Below, one piece after another: positions 1 through 5,660 of a stretch of 6,682 bases of DNA (the first letter of the stretch is position 1; each line of letters opens with the position of its first letter). Location of the stretch: assembly GCA_951800855.1 (NCBI GenBank), contig CATOLC010000047.1, forward strand, positions 1 through 6,682. The letters run 5' to 3'. The stretch comes from an uncultured Ruminococcus sp. (GTDB lineage: Bacteria; Bacillota; Clostridia; Oscillospirales; Acutalibacteraceae). The position numbers were made by a program, and so were the translations under genes. The notes beneath the pieces were generated by a model. It ran no database searches and was not told the DNA's origin. It saw nothing but the letters and a program-made list of their open reading frames with translations.

Positions 1-344
1 GTTATGGGCAATTGGGTCAAAATCCTACAGCATACAAAGGGAATAATGAACAAACGAATCAATCTTCACAAATTCCACAAAATACTCAGTTGAATGACCT
101 GACATTTAAGCGTAATTTTTTTGCTTCACAAGAACCAAATTCGCAAGCCGGGAATAATTCACAGAATATTCAGTACCAGAACAATCAGCCGGACAACCAA
201 GGCAATTATGACCAAATGAATCAATATCCACTAGATACTAAGACGAATGACATGAAATACCGCGTACAAAATGTAGACGATGGTGGCGGTATAAGCAGTG
301 ATGATTCTGACAATTATGCCACTAATAACCTTTGGCAAAGATGA
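1..344 (+). CDS. 3' end of an unrecognised gene with a Gln/Asn-rich C-terminal tail (5' truncated)
   Basis: The reading frame is open from the first complete codon at position 3 and ends at TGA 342-344, so the true start lies upstream of the window. The TTG at 12 is only an internal codon. The visible 113 residues or so are strongly biased: over a third of the first 75 are Gln or Asn, with scattered Ser, Pro and Tyr, and almost no hydrophobic runs. A more acidic Gly/Asp/Ser segment (DDGGGISSDDSDN) and a final LWQR follow. This reads as an intrinsically disordered tail with no transmembrane segment or catalytic motif. The folded part that would identify the protein is missing. A hairpin terminator about 50 nt after the stop separates it from fakA. 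A disordered C-terminal linker of a cell-envelope, division or secreted protein is possible, but that is inference only. That the frame is coding is fairly sure; the function is unknown. Confidence 0.7.
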   Translation, partial: YGQLGQNPTAYKGNNEQTNQSSQIPQNTQLNDLTFKRNFFASQEPNSQAGNNSQNIQYQNNQPDNQGNYDQMNQYPLDTKTNDMKYRVQNVDDGGGISSDDSDNYATNNLWQR

Positions 345-396
345 TATTTTGATTTGGGCTTGTTCTCCCCCCAATTTATTATAATTTAAAAATATC

Positions 397-428
397 GGGC
401 TTCATACTTATCTACGAAGCCATTTTTT
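397..428 (+). terminator. Rho-independent terminator after the Gln/Asn-rich gene
   Basis: GGCTTC (398-403) pairs perfectly with GAAGCC (416-421) across a 12-nt loop, and a run of six T (423-428) follows one base later. It lies 53 nt after the stop codon at 344. The 6-bp stem is short but GC-containing, and the T-run is well placed. Confidence 0.75.
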
Positions 429-661
429 ATCCTCACTTTAATGTATCACCTCAATAAACCTAGGACATAGAAAAAATGACATATATAATTTATAGATTTT
501 GAGTATTTTAATTTTTTAAACAGATTTAACTTTTATATATGAGGCATTTATATTTTTAATGTGTTGCATATTTATTTTTTAATTTAAAGTCTACAATTGA
601 AATCTTTGTGGATTTTTTGGATTATATATTTTAATAAATAACTTTTCCGCATTATTTTTAT
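429..661. other. AT-rich intergenic stretch without a gene
   Basis: Between the terminator and the fakA promoter the sequence is extremely AT-rich, with many A and T tracts. I see no open frame with a ribosome-binding site, no RNA gene, and no convincing inverted repeat beyond weak AT pairings such as AAATC/GATTT near 600-615. It may act as an upstream region for fakA transcription, but nothing specific can be supported. Confidence 0.6.
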
Positions 662-690
662 TTGACATTTATAAAATTTTAGTATAAAAT
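662..690 (+). promoter_or_regulatory. Predicted vegetative (sigma-A type) promoter for fakA-recG
   Basis: A perfect -35 box TTGACA (662-667) is followed after 17 nt by TAAAAT (685-690), a 5/6 match to the -10 consensus. An overlapping TATAAA at 683-688 has a 15-nt spacer. Transcription would begin near 697, leaving a leader of about 47 nt before the fakA start at 744. The region is AT-rich, so chance matches are possible, but the exact -35 and its position just upstream of the gene support it. Confidence 0.6.
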
Positions 691-727
691 TTGATTTTAG
701 AATAAAATTAAGTGGATTTTAGTTTGT

Positions 728-735
728 AGGGAGAG
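728..735 (+). promoter_or_regulatory. Ribosome-binding site that sets the fakA start at TTG 744
   Basis: AGGGAGAG (728-735) is the only Shine-Dalgarno-like stretch upstream of fakA. It overlaps the in-frame GTG at 735, which therefore cannot be served by it. It lies 8-10 nt before the in-frame TTG at 744, a workable distance. The TTG start is therefore preferred. Confidence 0.6.
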
Positions 736-743
736 TGCTTTTA

Positions 744-2402
744 TTGATTAATGGAGCGTGCCTTAGGAATGCTATAATTTCGGGAGCGAATAATATCGCC
801 AAAAATAAGGCTCATATCGATGAGCTTAACATATTTCCTGTACCCGATGGAGACACTGGAACAAATATGTCAATGACGATTTTAGCGGCGGCAGAATCGA
901 TGCGAAATTCAGAGAATGATAAAATATGCGAGGTTTCCAAGGCTATATCTTCAGCTCTTTTGAGAGGTGCCCGTGGCAACTCTGGGGTAATATTATCTAT
1001 TTTATTTAAAGGTATTGCAAAAGGTCTTGAAAATCTTAATGATGCAGGCGGTTCGGACTTGATTTCAGCATTGGGTCTGGGTGTGGATGCTGCTTATAAA
1101 TCTGTAATGAAACCAACAGAAGGAACTATGCTTACGGTAGCACGAGTTGCTTATGAGAGGGGAAAAATTGCTGCACATTTTAATAACTCAGTTTCACATG
1201 TTTGGTCTGAGGTATGCCGTGGAGCAAGAGAAGCACTCAAGACAACGCCAGAGCTTTTACCAGTACTTAAAAAAGCGGGAGTTGTGGATGCTGGAGGAAA
1301 AGGACTTTGCCTTATATTTGAGGGGATGCTGTCAGTGTTTAAAGATGGAATAATTATGGAAAAAGAGAATCTTCCATTAAATATAGAGACAGATAATACT
1401 TTTAGAAATGCTGCAGCGGCCTTTGATGACGATATAAGATTCACATACTGTACAGAATTTATTGCAGGGAAAAAAGTTAATTTAAATCTAGACATTCAAA
1501 AACTTAGGCATAAGCTTGAAAATATCGGTGATTGTGTTGTGGTAGTGGATGATGAAGAGATTATAAAGGTACATGTTCATACAGAAAACCCTGGTACGGC
1601 TCTTCAGGAAGGCTTAAAATATGGAGAACTTCTGAGCGTAAAAATAGAAAATATGAAGGAACAACACAGAAAGACGGTTGAAGCAGAAAAGGAAAAAGCA
1701 CTAAAAGTACAGGAATTTTTAGAGGAAGCAGAACCTATTGAAGATGTAGGGTTTGTTGCAGTGGCCTCCGGAAGCGGAGTTCATACTTTGTTTAGAGATT
1801 TGGGCTGCGATAATGTAATAAGTGGAGGGCAGACCATGAACCCCAGCACAGATGAAATTCTGGAGGCAATTATGGCGACCCCTTCAAAAACAGTTTTTGT
1901 GCTTCCAAACAATAAAAATATAATTATGGCAGCAAATCAAACGGTTGAACTTGTTAAGGACAGGGAAGTTATCGTTATACCTAGTAAAACAGTTCCCCAA
2001 GGGGTTTCAGCTATGCTTTCTTATGATTCTGAAAGAACAACTCAAGAAAATTCAGTAATTATGACGGAGTCTATGAAAAATGTCAGTACGGGTCAAGTCA
2101 CTTTTGCATCGAGAGACTCTGAGTTTGGAGGATTTAAAATAAAAGAGGGCGATATCCTTGGGCTAGATAATGGGAAATTGGTTTTTATAGACAAAGACCC
2201 TGTCACAGTATGTGAGAGGTTAGTAGAAAGCATGACCACGGATAAAACTGAATTTATTACGATAATTTACGGTGAAAAGACAAAAGAGCTAGAAGCAAAT
2301 GTATTGTTTACAAATTTAAGAAACAAGCTAAAACCGGAAATTGACATAAATCTCATAAATGGAGGTCAATCAATTTACTATTTCACAGTTTCGGTAGAAT
2401 AA
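744..2402 (+). CDS. fakA: Fatty acid kinase catalytic subunit FakA (YloV, DAK2/DhaL family)
   Basis: FakA is a cytoplasmic kinase. It transfers phosphate from ATP to the carboxyl of a fatty acid bound to a FakB (DegV-family) protein, feeding acyl-phosphate into phospholipid synthesis. Residue numbers here count from the GTG at 735. An N-terminal DhaL-like nucleotide-binding domain (about 5-205) carries FPVPDGDTGTNMS (34-46), with the Mg/ATP-binding aspartates D38, D40 and their neighbour motif. It also has RGARGNSG (77-84), KPTEGTM (126-132) and VDAGGKG (184-190). The middle domain has Cys239 and the HVH pair His280/His282, matching the metal-site pattern known in the staphylococcal protein. 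The C-terminal DegV-like domain starts near 337 and contains SGGQTMNPST (363-372). At about 552 residues it matches the usual family length. No fakB lies in this window. recG follows 19 nt after the stop and is probably co-transcribed. The start at TTG 744 is chosen from ribosome-binding-site spacing; GTG 735 is the alternative. Confidence 0.95.
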   Translation: MINGACLRNAIISGANNIAKNKAHIDELNIFPVPDGDTGTNMSMTILAAAESMRNSENDKICEVSKAISSALLRGARGNSGVILSILFKGIAKGLENLNDAGGSDLISALGLGVDAAYKSVMKPTEGTMLTVARVAYERGKIAAHFNNSVSHVWSEVCRGAREALKTTPELLPVLKKAGVVDAGGKGLCLIFEGMLSVFKDGIIMEKENLPLNIETDNTFRNAAAAFDDDIRFTYCTEFIAGKKVNLNLDIQKLRHKLENIGDCVVVVDDEEIIKVHVHTENPGTALQEGLKYGELLSVKIENMKEQHRKTVEAEKEKALKVQEFLEEAEPIEDVGFVAVASGSGVHTLFRDLGCDNVISGGQTMNPSTDEILEAIMATPSKTVFVLPNNKNIIMAANQTVELVKDREVIVIPSKTVPQGVSAMLSYDSERTTQENSVIMTESMKNVSTGQVTFASRDSEFGGFKIKEGDILGLDNGKLVFIDKDPVTVCERLVESMTTDKTEFITIIYGEKTKELEANVLFTNLRNKLKPEIDINLINGGQSIYYFTVSVE

Positions 2403-2408
2403 ATTAAT

Positions 2409-2413
2409 CGGAG
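2409..2413 (+). promoter_or_regulatory. Ribosome-binding site that sets the recG start at TTG 2422
   Basis: CGGAG (2409-2413) within CGGAGTGG lies 8 nt before TTG 2422. The in-frame GTG at 2413 overlaps this site and so is an unlikely start. The resulting N-terminus, MDSAKELDIKILRGLG, enters the conserved RecG wedge-domain start directly. Confidence 0.55.
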
Positions 2414-2421
2414 TGGTTTTT

Positions 2422-4461
2422 TTGGATTCTGCCAAAGAGCTTGATATAAAAATATTAAGGGGTTTGGGCGAAAAAACAGCAGAAAAATTAAATAAAATCG
2501 GTATATATAATATAGAAGATTTAATTCATTTTTATCCCAGAGCTTATGAAGATTGGACAGCTCTTGGAAGTATAAAAGAAATATACGAAAGTGGAAATCC
2601 TGGCTGTATGTGGATACAAGCGAGTTCTACAATAAGTAAGGTTCGTTTGGCTAATGGAAAAAGGCTTTTTAAAATTCAAGGCTCGGATGGTACAGATAGT
2701 TTAGATATAATATTTTTTAATAATTATTATGTTGCTTTAAACTTAGTTAAAAATGAAAAAACTTTAATTAGGGGAAATGTCACAAAAAAAGCAAATCGAT
2801 ATGAGATTATTTCTCCTAAAATATATCAAAATACTGAAATAAGACCAATTTACGCTCAAACCAAGTTTATACACTCAGAAAGAATTAAAAATCTGATAAA
2901 TCAAGCTTTAAAAACCATAAAAAGGCCTTTGGAAGAAACACTTCCGGATTTTATATTGAAAAAATACGATTTATGTAGTTTAGATTTTGCTATAAAGAAT
3001 ATCCATTTCCCCAAAAACCTTAAAGATGCCGAAACTGCGAAAAAACGGTTGATTTTTGAGGAAGTTTTGGTATGGCAAATAGCAGTATCTAAAATTAAAA
3101 ATTATGTAAAAAGAAAGACCGATATTAAAATTTCCAACAGTTTTTGTGATGAATTCCTCTTTTTACTTCCATTTATGCTAACAAAAGCACAGACTAGAGT
3201 AATAAATGAATGCATGGAAGACATGATGGATAAGAATAGTTTATCAATGAGCAGGCTTATTCAAGGGGATGTGGGGTCTGGGAAAACGGTTGTTGCTGCA
3301 GCGGCCACCTATGCTGTAATAAAAAATGGTTATCAGGTTGCAATTATGGTTCCAACTGAAATTTTATCTGTTCAGCATTATAATACATTAAATAAAATTT
3401 TCCAAGGAACGAATATAAATATAGCCCTTTTGTCTGGTAAATTGAGATTAAAAGAAAGAAAAAATTTAGAAAATAAAATAAAAAATAAAGAAATTAATTT
3501 GGTGATAGGAACACATGCATTAATGGGGGAAAACTTAGAATTTGCGAAATTAGGGCTTGTTGTTACAGATGAACAGCACCGTTTTGGTGTGAAACAAAGG
3601 ATGAGACTTGCTGAAAAAGGACAAAATCCACATGTTTTAATAATGTCAGCCACGCCAATACCAAGAACACTTTCCATGATGGTTCACGGAGACTTAGATA
3701 TTTCTATATTGGACGAGCTCCCTCCAGGAAGGAAAGAAGTCCAAACTTTTTGTGTTTCTCCTGCAAAAAAAGAGAGAGCGTTCAATTTTTTTAAGAAAAT
3801 TATAAAAAACGGTGGGCAAGGATATATAGTGTGCCCTTTGATAGAAAACTCTGACAGTGATATGATTTCTGTAGATGAATATAAAAATAAAATTCTAAAA
3901 AAAGTGTTTGCAGAATATAATGCTGAAATTTTGCATGGTAAACTAAGCAGGAGTGATAAGGAAAAAATCATGCAGGATTTCAGTTCAGGAAAAATTCAGA
4001 TTTTAGTTTCAACTACTGTTATAGAAGTTGGTGTAGACGTTCCCAATGCTTCGGTAATTATAATAGAAAACGCTGAAAGGTTCGGGATTTCACAGCTTCA
4101 TCAGTTAAGGGGACGGGTGGGACGAGGCGAAAAAGCTTCATATTGTATATTAATTTCTTCTTTAAACACAAAAGACACCCAAAGACGCATGAAAGCACTA
4201 TGTAGTACGAATGACGGGTTTCTTCTTGCTGAGGAAGATTTAAAAATACGGGGCCCGGGGGAAATATTTGGGAATAAACAACACGGAATGGAGGAAATAA
4301 AGTTAGCAAAAACCTTAAAAGACATAAAACTTTTAGAAGTCTCTAAAAAGGTCGCTCGAGAGATTCTTTCAGGGAACTACTTAAAGGAAGACGATTTTAA
4401 AATTATTAATTGGAAAGTAAACAGAGTGATTAATAAAACTCAAAACTGTCTTACAATCTAG
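2422..4461 (+). CDS. recG: ATP-dependent DNA helicase RecG
   Basis: RecG remodels stalled replication forks and drives branch migration of Holliday junctions. Residues are counted from GTG 2413. The N-terminal part (about 10-150) is the wedge/OB-fold region that grips the junction, opening with ILRGLGEKTAEKL (14-26). The helicase core follows with all expected motifs: Walker A GDVGSGKT (285-292), DEQHRFG (386-392), the RecG form of the DEAD box, and SATPIPRT (412-419). Then come LHGK (507-510), TTVIEVGVDVPNA (534-546) and QLHQLRGRVGR (561-571). The C-terminal TRG region, DGFLLAEEDLKIRGPGE (601-617), couples ATP hydrolysis to translocation. Its following GNKQHG replaces the commoner GTRQSG, a variation known in Clostridia. 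The protein is full length (about 679 residues) and looks intact. It is co-directional with fakA, 19 nt downstream, an arrangement common in Firmicutes. The usual downstream rsmD and coaD are absent; unrecognised small genes follow instead. Confidence 0.97.
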   Translation: MDSAKELDIKILRGLGEKTAEKLNKIGIYNIEDLIHFYPRAYEDWTALGSIKEIYESGNPGCMWIQASSTISKVRLANGKRLFKIQGSDGTDSLDIIFFNNYYVALNLVKNEKTLIRGNVTKKANRYEIISPKIYQNTEIRPIYAQTKFIHSERIKNLINQALKTIKRPLEETLPDFILKKYDLCSLDFAIKNIHFPKNLKDAETAKKRLIFEEVLVWQIAVSKIKNYVKRKTDIKISNSFCDEFLFLLPFMLTKAQTRVINECMEDMMDKNSLSMSRLIQGDVGSGKTVVAAAATYAVIKNGYQVAIMVPTEILSVQHYNTLNKIFQGTNINIALLSGKLRLKERKNLENKIKNKEINLVIGTHALMGENLEFAKLGLVVTDEQHRFGVKQRMRLAEKGQNPHVLIMSATPIPRTLSMMVHGDLDISILDELPPGRKEVQTFCVSPAKKERAFNFFKKIIKNGGQGYIVCPLIENSDSDMISVDEYKNKILKKVFAEYNAEILHGKLSRSDKEKIMQDFSSGKIQILVSTTVIEVGVDVPNASVIIIENAERFGISQLHQLRGRVGRGEKASYCILISSLNTKDTQRRMKALCSTNDGFLLAEEDLKIRGPGEIFGNKQHGMEEIKLAKTLKDIKLLEVSKKVAREILSGNYLKEDDFKIINWKVNRVINKTQNCLTI

Positions 4462-4466
4462 TTTTC

Positions 4467-4498
4467 TTACTAAAAGCAAAAACGACCAAATTTAGTAA
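4467..4498. repeat. Inverted repeat TTACTAAA / TTTAGTAA between recG and the first small gene
   Basis: TTACTAAA (4467-4474) and TTTAGTAA (4491-4498) are perfect 8-bp inverted arms separated by 16 nt. The gap contains ACGACCAA (4482-4489). It begins 5 nt after the recG stop and ends 15 nt before the -35 box of the next promoter. It is AT-rich and has no T-run behind it, so it is a poor terminator. An operator-like site for the downstream promoter is possible but unproven. Confidence 0.45.
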
Positions 4499-4513
4499 TG
4501 TTACATAAATTAT

Positions 4514-4542
4514 TTGACATTAATGCACAATATACATATAAT
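4514..4542 (+). promoter_or_regulatory. Perfect-consensus vegetative promoter for the first small gene
   Basis: TTGACA (4514-4519), an exact 17-nt spacer and TATAAT (4537-4542) match the sigma-A consensus at all twelve positions. Transcription would start near G4549, inside the left arm of the leader hairpin, leaving a leader of about 51 nt before ATG 4600. This implies that the small gene has its own strong promoter and is independent of fakA-recG. Confidence 0.8.
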
Positions 4543-4602
4543 ATATTTGAGAGATTGAGTAATAATACCTCAAATATTTTAAACAAAATGATGATTTTTA
4601 TG
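4537..4602 (+). repeat. Shared promoter-leader element, copy 1
   Basis: This 66-bp stretch, from the TATAAT box to the ATG, aligns without gaps to 5129-5194 (offset exactly 592). From 4543 to the ATG, 48 of 60 bases are identical. Fully shared blocks include TTTGAGAG and CTCAAATATTTTAAA. The coding sequences on either side of the two copies are not obviously similar. Confidence 0.85.
4545..4575 (+). promoter_or_regulatory. Leader hairpin / operator-like inverted repeat, copy 1
   Basis: A4545 pairs with T4575 and TTTGAG (4546-4551) with CTCAAA (4569-4574). After a 2x2 internal mismatch (AG opposite AC), ATTG (4554-4557) pairs with TAAT (4563-4566), the last pair being a G-U wobble, around a 5-nt loop AGTAA. 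The repeat sits directly over the predicted transcription start. It could act as a DNA operator or as a hairpin at the mRNA 5' end. It corresponds position by position to the stronger hairpin at 5137-5167. Confidence 0.6.
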
Positions 4603-4893
4603 GATATTAAAGAATTTTACTTAGAGGCTTGTGTTACAGAAGACAGAAAGGTTAAAAAGAATGAGAACTATGTAAAATTAGATTATCAACAAAAAACTGC
4701 TATATCGTCGATAGGTATTCCCATAAAGTGGGGTATGGTGCAACGCTTTGCGGATAGATTGAAAAAGGCAGGGGCTGCAGATCAAGTTACAGTTTATGAT
4801 CGAGTTCCGGGTGCAAGATCCATAAATGGACTTAGAGTCACCACAAGAGTATACTATGCAGGTCCCGATGGTAAAGCAATAAAGGTTGACTAA
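4600..4893 (+). CDS. Unrecognised small protein 1 (97 residues)
   Basis: I do not recognise this protein. From ATG 4600 it has 97 residues and looks soluble and cytoplasmic, with no signal peptide, transmembrane segment or cysteine pair. The first 30 residues are charged (Lys/Glu-rich). GIPIKWGMVQRFADRLKKAG (39-58) looks like an amphipathic helix. The end, from about 62, alternates in a way that suggests beta strands and includes YDRVPGARSINGL (66-78) and YYAGPDGK (85-92). The start is placed by matching the leader shared with the gene at 5192. The preceding AAAATGATG (4586-4594) is a poor ribosome-binding site compared with AAAGGATGG in the second copy. The frame is open back to TTG 4498, but that region holds the promoter, so a longer protein is unlikely. 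It has its own consensus promoter and is not part of the recG operon. Coding status is probable; function unknown. Confidence 0.65.
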   Translation: MDIKEFYLEACVTEDRKVKKNENYVKLDYQQKTAISSIGIPIKWGMVQRFADRLKKAGAADQVTVYDRVPGARSINGLRVTTRVYYAGPDGKAIKVD

Positions 4894-4939
4894 CAGTGCA
4901 TGATGTCCCTTATATGTTCGGAAGTGCCAGATTTTTTGG

Positions 4940-4968
4940 ACACTGATGTCCAGTGTACATTTAAATGT
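4940..4968. repeat. Tandem palindromes downstream of small gene 1
   Basis: ACACTG (4940-4945) and CAGTGT (4951-4956) are inverted arms around a 5-nt loop. They are followed immediately by the perfect 12-bp palindrome ACATTTAAATGT (4957-4968), which runs into TTTTT (4968-4972). TGATGTCC is also repeated directly at 4901-4908 and 4944-4951. It could be a weak terminator for the gene ending at 4893, or a protein-binding site. Confidence 0.4.
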
Positions 4969-4986
4969 TTTTGATAGAATATATTT

Positions 4987-5033
4987 GAATCCCTGATAAC
5001 TGTCTAGTTCGCGGGGGTTTAAATTTTTATTTT
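4987..5033 (+). terminator. Possible terminator of small gene 1
   Basis: GAATCCC (4987-4993) can pair with GGGGTTT (5014-5020) using wobbles. Inside it AACT (4998-5001) pairs with AGTT (5006-5009). A T-rich stretch (AAATTTTTATTTT, 5021-5033) follows. The internal loop of about four bases on each side weakens the stem, so this is a tentative call. Confidence 0.35.
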
Positions 5034-5128
5034 ACTCTAATATCCCTTTTTACCATGTGATTGGCTCTATTAAAAACAACTGCATTTATTAAAATTGCAT
5101 AAAATATAAAAAATACTTGATATATATA

Positions 5129-5134
5129 TATAAT
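5129..5134 (+). promoter_or_regulatory. -10 box of the promoter for the second small gene
   Basis: TATAAT (5129-5134) sits in the same position relative to the leader hairpin as the -10 box of the first small gene: three bases before TTTGAG in both. There is no good -35 at 17 nt (5106-5111 is all A/T). TTGATA at 5117 is too close. The promoter is therefore predicted to be weaker than copy 1 or to need an activator. Confidence 0.5.
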
Positions 5135-5136
5135 GG

Positions 5137-5167
5137 ATTTGAGAGGTTGCGTAACAATCTCTCAAAT
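5137..5167 (+). promoter_or_regulatory. Leader hairpin / operator-like inverted repeat, copy 2
   Basis: Thirteen consecutive pairs can form between 5137-5149 (ATTTGAGAGGTTG) and 5155-5167 (CAATCTCTCAAAT) with one G-U wobble, around the 5-nt loop CGTAA. The predicted transcription start (near 5141) lies in the left arm. The conserved ATATTTTAAA after the right arm leads to the ribosome-binding site at 5178, so the hairpin does not itself hide the site. No T-run follows the stem, so it is not a classic attenuator. Confidence 0.7.
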
Positions 5168-5191
5168 ATTTTAAATGAAAGGATGGTTTTC

Positions 5192-5479
5192 ATGATGGGT
5201 TACAATAATTTGAAGAGAATGAGGGAACACCCTGAAAAGACCATCTATGAAGACTTCCTAAAACTATATCAACAATCCAACAAATTTTCTGAGGCTTTAT
5301 TAGATTCGCCTGAGGGGGGCGATGTGCCAAAATGGTTAAATCAGAAAAAAATAGAAGGGAAACTTATTAAAATTAAAAGTCAGGGAGTAGGAACCGTGTC
5401 TGCGTTTAATCCTGAAAAAATGTTTAGAGAAGCACTAAAGGAAAATCCTTTTAAAAAGTTGGATGCTAAATTAAATTGA
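5192..5479 (+). CDS. Unrecognised small protein 2 (95 residues)
   Basis: I do not recognise this protein. From ATG 5192 (or ATG 5195, one residue shorter) it has 95 residues, is lysine-rich and basic, and has no signal peptide or membrane segment. The first 38 or so residues look helical. A Gly/Pro break (DSPEGGDVPKW, 38-48) is followed by a charged stretch KKIEGKLIKIKSQGVGTVSA (52-71) and a final helix FNPEKMFREALKENPF (72-87). AAAGGATGG (5178-5186) is a good ribosome-binding site at 5-8 nt and fixes the start. The leader is shared with small gene 1, but the proteins do not align overall. One short stretch is alike at a similar depth: EDFLKLYQQ (20-28) here against ENYVKLDYQQ (22-31) there. 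No terminator follows immediately. Coding is supported by the start signals and the clean frame; function is unknown. Confidence 0.7.
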   Translation: MMGYNNLKRMREHPEKTIYEDFLKLYQQSNKFSEALLDSPEGGDVPKWLNQKKIEGKLIKIKSQGVGTVSAFNPEKMFREALKENPFKKLDAKLN

Positions 5480-5524
5480 TATTTATTAAAAAATTGAACC
5501 TGAAAGAACTAGATTTTTTAATTT

Positions 5525-5555
5525 TTTCCAAGGGAAATTTTGAATTTTTTGTTTT
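5525..5555 (+). terminator. Weak terminator-like hairpin after small gene 2
   Basis: TTTCC (5525-5529) pairs with GGAAA (5533-5537) over a 3-nt loop, followed by a T-rich run (TTTTGAATTTTTTGTTTT). Just before it, AAAAAATT (5488-5495) and AATTTTTT (5520-5527) form an AT-only inverted repeat. The stem is short, so termination here is uncertain. Confidence 0.35.
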
Positions 5556-5603
5556 GCAGAAAATAGACCTTTAATCTTTTATATGCAGTATATTTTGATT
5601 CCT

Positions 5604-5617
5604 TAGTAAGGTTACTA
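5604..5617. repeat. Short palindrome TAGTAA-GG-TTACTA
   Basis: Perfect 6-bp arms flank a 2-nt centre. The half-site TTACTA/TAGTAA is the same as in the inverted repeat at 4467-4498, and both are followed by the 8-mer ACGACCAA (5632-5639 here, 4482-4489 there). The palindrome lies between a TTGATT (5595-5600) and a TATAAA (5616-5621), which are 15 nt apart and might form a weak promoter. Confidence 0.35.
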
Positions 5618-5660
5618 TAAATTCAACGAGGACGACCAATAAAACAGTAAATAACCAGAA

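Larger units (their letters stand above)
5129..5194 (+). repeat. Shared promoter-leader element, copy 2
   Basis: Gap-free counterpart of 4537-4602, about 80% identical between the -10 box and the ATG. Copy 2 carries both the stronger hairpin and the stronger ribosome-binding site (AAAGGATGG, 5178-5186). Copy 1 carries the stronger promoter. Confidence 0.85.

Noticed and set aside
1151..1495. Antisense open frame opposite fakA
   Set aside because: It lies entirely within a confidently identified gene and lacks its own ribosome-binding site or recognisable product.
3378..4325. Several antisense frames opposite recG
   Set aside because: All lie inside intact recG helicase motifs; their Phe/Ser/Leu-rich products are typical of the reverse complement of an AT-rich gene.
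4498..4599. Longer version of small protein 1 starting at TTG 4498
   Set aside because: The region contains the -35 and -10 boxes and the predicted transcription start, so the mRNA would not include that start codon.
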